A stretch of DNA of 10,147 bases from an uncultured Opitutia bacterium (lineage in GTDB: Bacteria > Verrucomicrobiota > Verrucomicrobiia > Opitutales > Opitutaceae): contig CAJAFD010000256.1 of the NCBI GenBank assembly GCA_903938935.1, positions 1-10,147 on the forward strand, in the 5' to 3' direction. Position 1 is the stretch's first letter, and every line of letters starts with the position of its first letter. The translations under genes and the position numbers were made by a program. This document shows positions 7,015-10,147 of this stretch, piece after piece. The notes below the pieces were generated by a model. It made no database searches. It worked only from the letters and a program-made list of their open reading frames with translations, and was not told the DNA's origin.

Positions 7015-8274
7015 ATGCCTGCGCCCGCCTTCGCCAACCACCCTGACGTCCTTGACGCGACTTCGTCCGGCGTGATTCCGGCGGCGTTGGAGCAGGAAGT
7101 GCGAAAAATATACGAGCGAAGCCCGCTCTACGGCCGGCGTTTTCCGCTGCATAAAGACCCGTTGCAATGGGCGTGTTTTCAGGAAATCCCGGCGTTGTCC
7201 AAAAAGGACATCGTGGAAAACGGACATCAGGCGTTCTTCGCGGATTATCGCGTCATCGAGCGCGGCCTCGCCGACAAGAGCTACGAATACGAAAGCACCT
7301 CTGGCACGACGAGCGGTCCGATGACGGTCATCATGGAAGAAGGCTGGTGGAATAAGCAGACGGATCGCGCCTATCTGGCTTCGCCGATTTTGCGGCAATT
7401 CGTCGGGCGCTATTATCGCAAGTGCGTCCTCGCGCCGATCGGTTGCTCGAGCAATCTTTGCCCGTACGAGGATCACCCGTTTCCGCACCGCTATTTCGAC
7501 GGCACGGTTTACCTGAATCTCACGAGTGATCCGTTTGTGTTTCCCGAGAGCGAATGGGATCGGATCGTGCGCGAGTTGCAGGCCACGCAACCCGAGGTGA
7601 TCGAGGGCGAGCCGGTTTATCTGGCGCTGCTCGCGCGCGCCGCCCAACGCCGGGGTGTGACGGTGCCGAGTGTGCGCGCGGTGATTTTGACTTACGGCAA
7701 AGCCAGCCTGCAACACAGCCGGCGCATCGCGGAAGTGTTTCCCGCGCCGCAAGTCGATCTCTACGGCTCAACGGAGGCCGGGTATCTTTTTGTCGGCGAA
7801 GCGTTCCAAGATAATCTCCAAGCGATCGACGCGAATGCGTTCATCGAGCTGGTGCCCTGGCGCGCGGATCTGCCCGACGTCGCGCAAATCTACGTGACCA
7901 CGCGCGAGCGCGAGGCGATGCCGTTGTTGCGTTATCACACCGGCGACATCGTGCAACGCCGCGCGACGGGGTTCCGCATTCTCGGCCGCGAGGGCAGCAT
8001 TTATTTCCGGCCCGATGGCTCGCTCGTCGCCGCGAGTGACGTCGACGAGGCGTTGCCGGCGGCGTTTCGTTGCTGGCATTACACGTTGATCCAGACCGGC
8101 GAGTGGCGTTGGGATTTTCACTACGTCGCCGACGAAACCGCCGATCATGGTGCGATCGAAAGCGCTCTCGCCCAACTGCTCGGTTCCGGCGTGCGCGTGA
8201 ACGCCTTTCGCCGCAAGTTCATCGCTCCGGCCGCCAGCGGGAAGTTCGCCCTGCTTAAGCCACTCGCTAAGTAA
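7015..8274 (+). CDS. PaaK/CapK-like adenylate-forming ligase (phenylacetate-CoA ligase superfamily), substrate unknown
   Basis: The 419-residue product is an ANL-type adenylating enzyme of the PaaK/CapK/LuxE/F390-synthetase branch, which activates a carboxylate as acyl-AMP and often passes it to CoA. Visible motifs are the phosphate loop STSGTTSGP (94-102), the A5 motif DLYGSTEAG (248-256), YHTGD (307-311, A7), the hinge region GREGS with R325, and a C-terminal SGK with K410, the expected catalytic lysine. The hinge acid usual after GR (GRxD) is Gly/Ser here. A cluster of C137, C144 and C149 with H154 and H158 could bind a metal, as I believe some family members do; this is inference. The length fits the family, and the N-terminus begins with SPLYGRRF-type sequence as in PaaK. 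A possible -35 (TTGACT, 6971-6976) overlaps the NUDIX stop but has no good -10. There is no Shine-Dalgarno sequence. No partner gene (thioesterase, ACP, reductase) is visible to suggest the substrate. Confidence 0.85.
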   Translation: MPAPAFANHPDVLDATSSGVIPAALEQEVRKIYERSPLYGRRFPLHKDPLQWACFQEIPALSKKDIVENGHQAFFADYRVIERGLADKSYEYESTSGTTSGPMTVIMEEGWWNKQTDRAYLASPILRQFVGRYYRKCVLAPIGCSSNLCPYEDHPFPHRYFDGTVYLNLTSDPFVFPESEWDRIVRELQATQPEVIEGEPVYLALLARAAQRRGVTVPSVRAVILTYGKASLQHSRRIAEVFPAPQVDLYGSTEAGYLFVGEAFQDNLQAIDANAFIELVPWRADLPDVAQIYVTTREREAMPLLRYHTGDIVQRRATGFRILGREGSIYFRPDGSLVAASDVDEALPAAFRCWHYTLIQTGEWRWDFHYVADETADHGAIESALAQLLGSGVRVNAFRRKFIAPAASGKFALLKPLAK

Positions 8275-8421
8275 AGGAACGGCGTCGTTTTCCGGGCCCG
8301 GCGGTCGCTTCTGAAAAAGGTAAGGCCCACTAATAAGCAGGCAGGTTCGTTCCGGCCGCTTTACAAAGCAGCGATGCTGGGAAACTATGAGCGCAGTATT
8401 CCCCTAACCCGCGCTTTTTCG
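8275..8421. other. Gap between the ligase gene and sdhC
   Basis: These 147 bp show no protein or RNA gene. They contain the short palindrome CCGGGCCCGG (8292-8301), which has no loop and no T-run and is not a usable terminator, and a promoter candidate for sdhC at 8360-8388. An ATG at 8374 is in frame with sdhC but lies inside the promoter spacer. Confidence 0.5.
8360..8388 (+). promoter_or_regulatory. Candidate promoter of the sdhCA(B) operon
   Basis: TTTACA (8360-8365, five of six consensus positions), a 17-nt spacer and AACTAT (8383-8388, three of six). Transcription would begin near 8395, giving a leader of about 27 nt to the sdhC ATG at 8422 and excluding the upstream ATG at 8374. Confidence 0.35.
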
Positions 8422-9198
8422 ATGAACCTTGTTGGCAACCTCTTCGGCTCTTCTATCGGCCGCAAAATCCTGATGGCCGTCACCGGCCTCGTGCTCATCG
8501 GCTTTGTCATCGGCCACCTTGTGGGCAACCTCCAGGTGTTTTCGCACCCCGACAAGCTCAACGGCTACGCTCACTTCCTCCAATCGCTCGGGCCCGCCCT
8601 GTGGTTCGCGCGCATCGGCCTGTTGGTCTGCGTCGCGATCCACATCTGGGCCGCTACCGTCCTCACCCTCGAAAGCAAACGCGCCCGCGGCGGCCAAGCC
8701 TACGGCGTGAAAACCTGGATCCAAGCCACCCTCGCCTCGCGCTACATGCGCTGGACGGGCTACGTGGTGCTGGCGTTTATCATTTATCACCTCGCGCACT
8801 TCACGCTCGGGACCGCGCAGAGCGCCACCTACAAAACCGCCCTGCCAGCCTACAAGATGGCGCAGGATTACCACGTACTCGGCTTCACGGTCGTACCCGC
8901 CGGCACCGCCGTCCTCGATGTGCACCGCATGGTCATCCTCGGTTTTCAACCGCCGCTCGTCGCCGGTTTTTACCTTCTCGCGGTCGGCTTGCTCTCGCTG
9001 CACTTGCTCCACGGCATGGACAGTCTTTTTCAGACGCTGGGCTGGCGTAATTCTCGTTGGTCTAAATCCCTGCGCAACGTCGTCATCCTCGCCTGTCTCG
9101 CGTACTTCGCGGGCAACGCCGCGATCCCCGGCGCCGTGTTGACCGGTAAACTCTCCCCGGAATCCGCCGCCAAGTCCGCCCCCGCCGCGCACCACTAA
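8422..9198 (+). CDS. sdhC: Succinate dehydrogenase cytochrome b subunit, type B (b558 family)
   Basis: This subunit anchors succinate dehydrogenase/fumarate reductase in the inner membrane, carries heme b and passes electrons between SdhB and quinone. From ATG 8422 the product is 258 residues with five hydrophobic segments (about 17-37, 61-82, 111-130, 177-198, 219-236), matching the single-subunit anchor of Bacillus/Wolinella-type enzymes. Family signatures are SSIGRKILMAVTGL at the start, GHLVGNLQ, and HLLHGMDSLFQTLGW. Candidate axial heme ligands are H32, H74, H123 (or H126) and H194 (or H197), spaced as expected for two hemes. The loop between the third and fourth helices (about 132-176) is clearly longer than in the 202-residue B. 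subtilis protein. The start at 8422 is preferred over ATG 8374 because family members begin close to SSIGRK and the extra 16 residues overlap promoter-like DNA. The tail is Ala/Pro/His-rich. sdhA follows after 26 nt. Confidence 0.93.
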   Translation: MNLVGNLFGSSIGRKILMAVTGLVLIGFVIGHLVGNLQVFSHPDKLNGYAHFLQSLGPALWFARIGLLVCVAIHIWAATVLTLESKRARGGQAYGVKTWIQATLASRYMRWTGYVVLAFIIYHLAHFTLGTAQSATYKTALPAYKMAQDYHVLGFTVVPAGTAVLDVHRMVILGFQPPLVAGFYLLAVGLLSLHLLHGMDSLFQTLGWRNSRWSKSLRNVVILACLAYFAGNAAIPGAVLTGKLSPESAAKSAPAAHH

Positions 9199-9224
9199 AA
9201 CCCCAAAGAACTTCGATCACCGCC

Positions 9225-10147
<923 letters not shown>

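Noticed and set aside
6976..7752. 258-residue minus-strand open frame
   Set aside because: It is antisense to the PaaK-like ligase motifs and shows low-complexity Arg/His composition.
8292..8301. CCGGGCCCGG as a terminator of the ligase gene
   Set aside because: It has no loop and no T-run downstream.
8374..8421. Longer N-terminus for SdhC from ATG 8374
   Set aside because: It lies inside a promoter spacer and adds 16 residues before the conserved start of the family.

Overview
This window looks like ordinary chromosomal core-metabolism DNA from a GC-rich Gram-negative bacterium. The best guess is a Verrucomicrobiota member such as Opitutaceae, based on remembered protein similarity and not on a search. 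Three things point that way. The SdhC/SdhA pair is the 'type B' form (single di-heme cytochrome b plus a flavoprotein with a long N-terminal lead), typical of Bacteroidota, Verrucomicrobiota and relatives. The base composition is strongly G+C-biased with C/G in wobble positions. None of the eight visible gene starts has a well-placed Shine-Dalgarno sequence.

Layout: (1) 1-4593, a tight + strand gene run: the 3' five-sixths of carB (large subunit of carbamoyl-phosphate synthetase), then purU (formyl-tetrahydrofolate deformylase, GTG start 6 nt after carB), then a zinc-free quinone oxidoreductase 16 nt further on. (2) 4716-5518, a single-pass membrane protein with a helical TPR/YfgM-like domain, closed by a clear intrinsic terminator. 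(3) 5519-5798, a non-protein segment with a nested palindrome, a complete tRNA-Pro(UGG) on the minus strand and back-to-back promoter candidates. (4) 5799-6385, a membrane-anchored LysM protein with its own promoter and terminator. (5) 6390-8274, a NUDIX hydrolase followed by a PaaK/CapK-like adenylate-forming ligase. (6) 8422-10147, sdhC and the first half of sdhA; sdhB would be expected just beyond the window.

Functionally the window mixes pyrimidine/arginine precursor synthesis (CarB), one-carbon/purine metabolism (PurU releases formate and free THF), redox housekeeping (Qor, NUDIX) and respiration (Sdh). Two small envelope proteins (TPR-like and LysM) flank the tRNA.

I found no mobile element, CRISPR array, phage gene or obviously new defence or biosynthetic system. 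The most interesting points are the absence of Shine-Dalgarno sequences, a terminator whose 3' arm carries the only GGAGG next to the NUDIX start, and a PaaK-like ligase of unknown substrate with an unusual Cys/His cluster.
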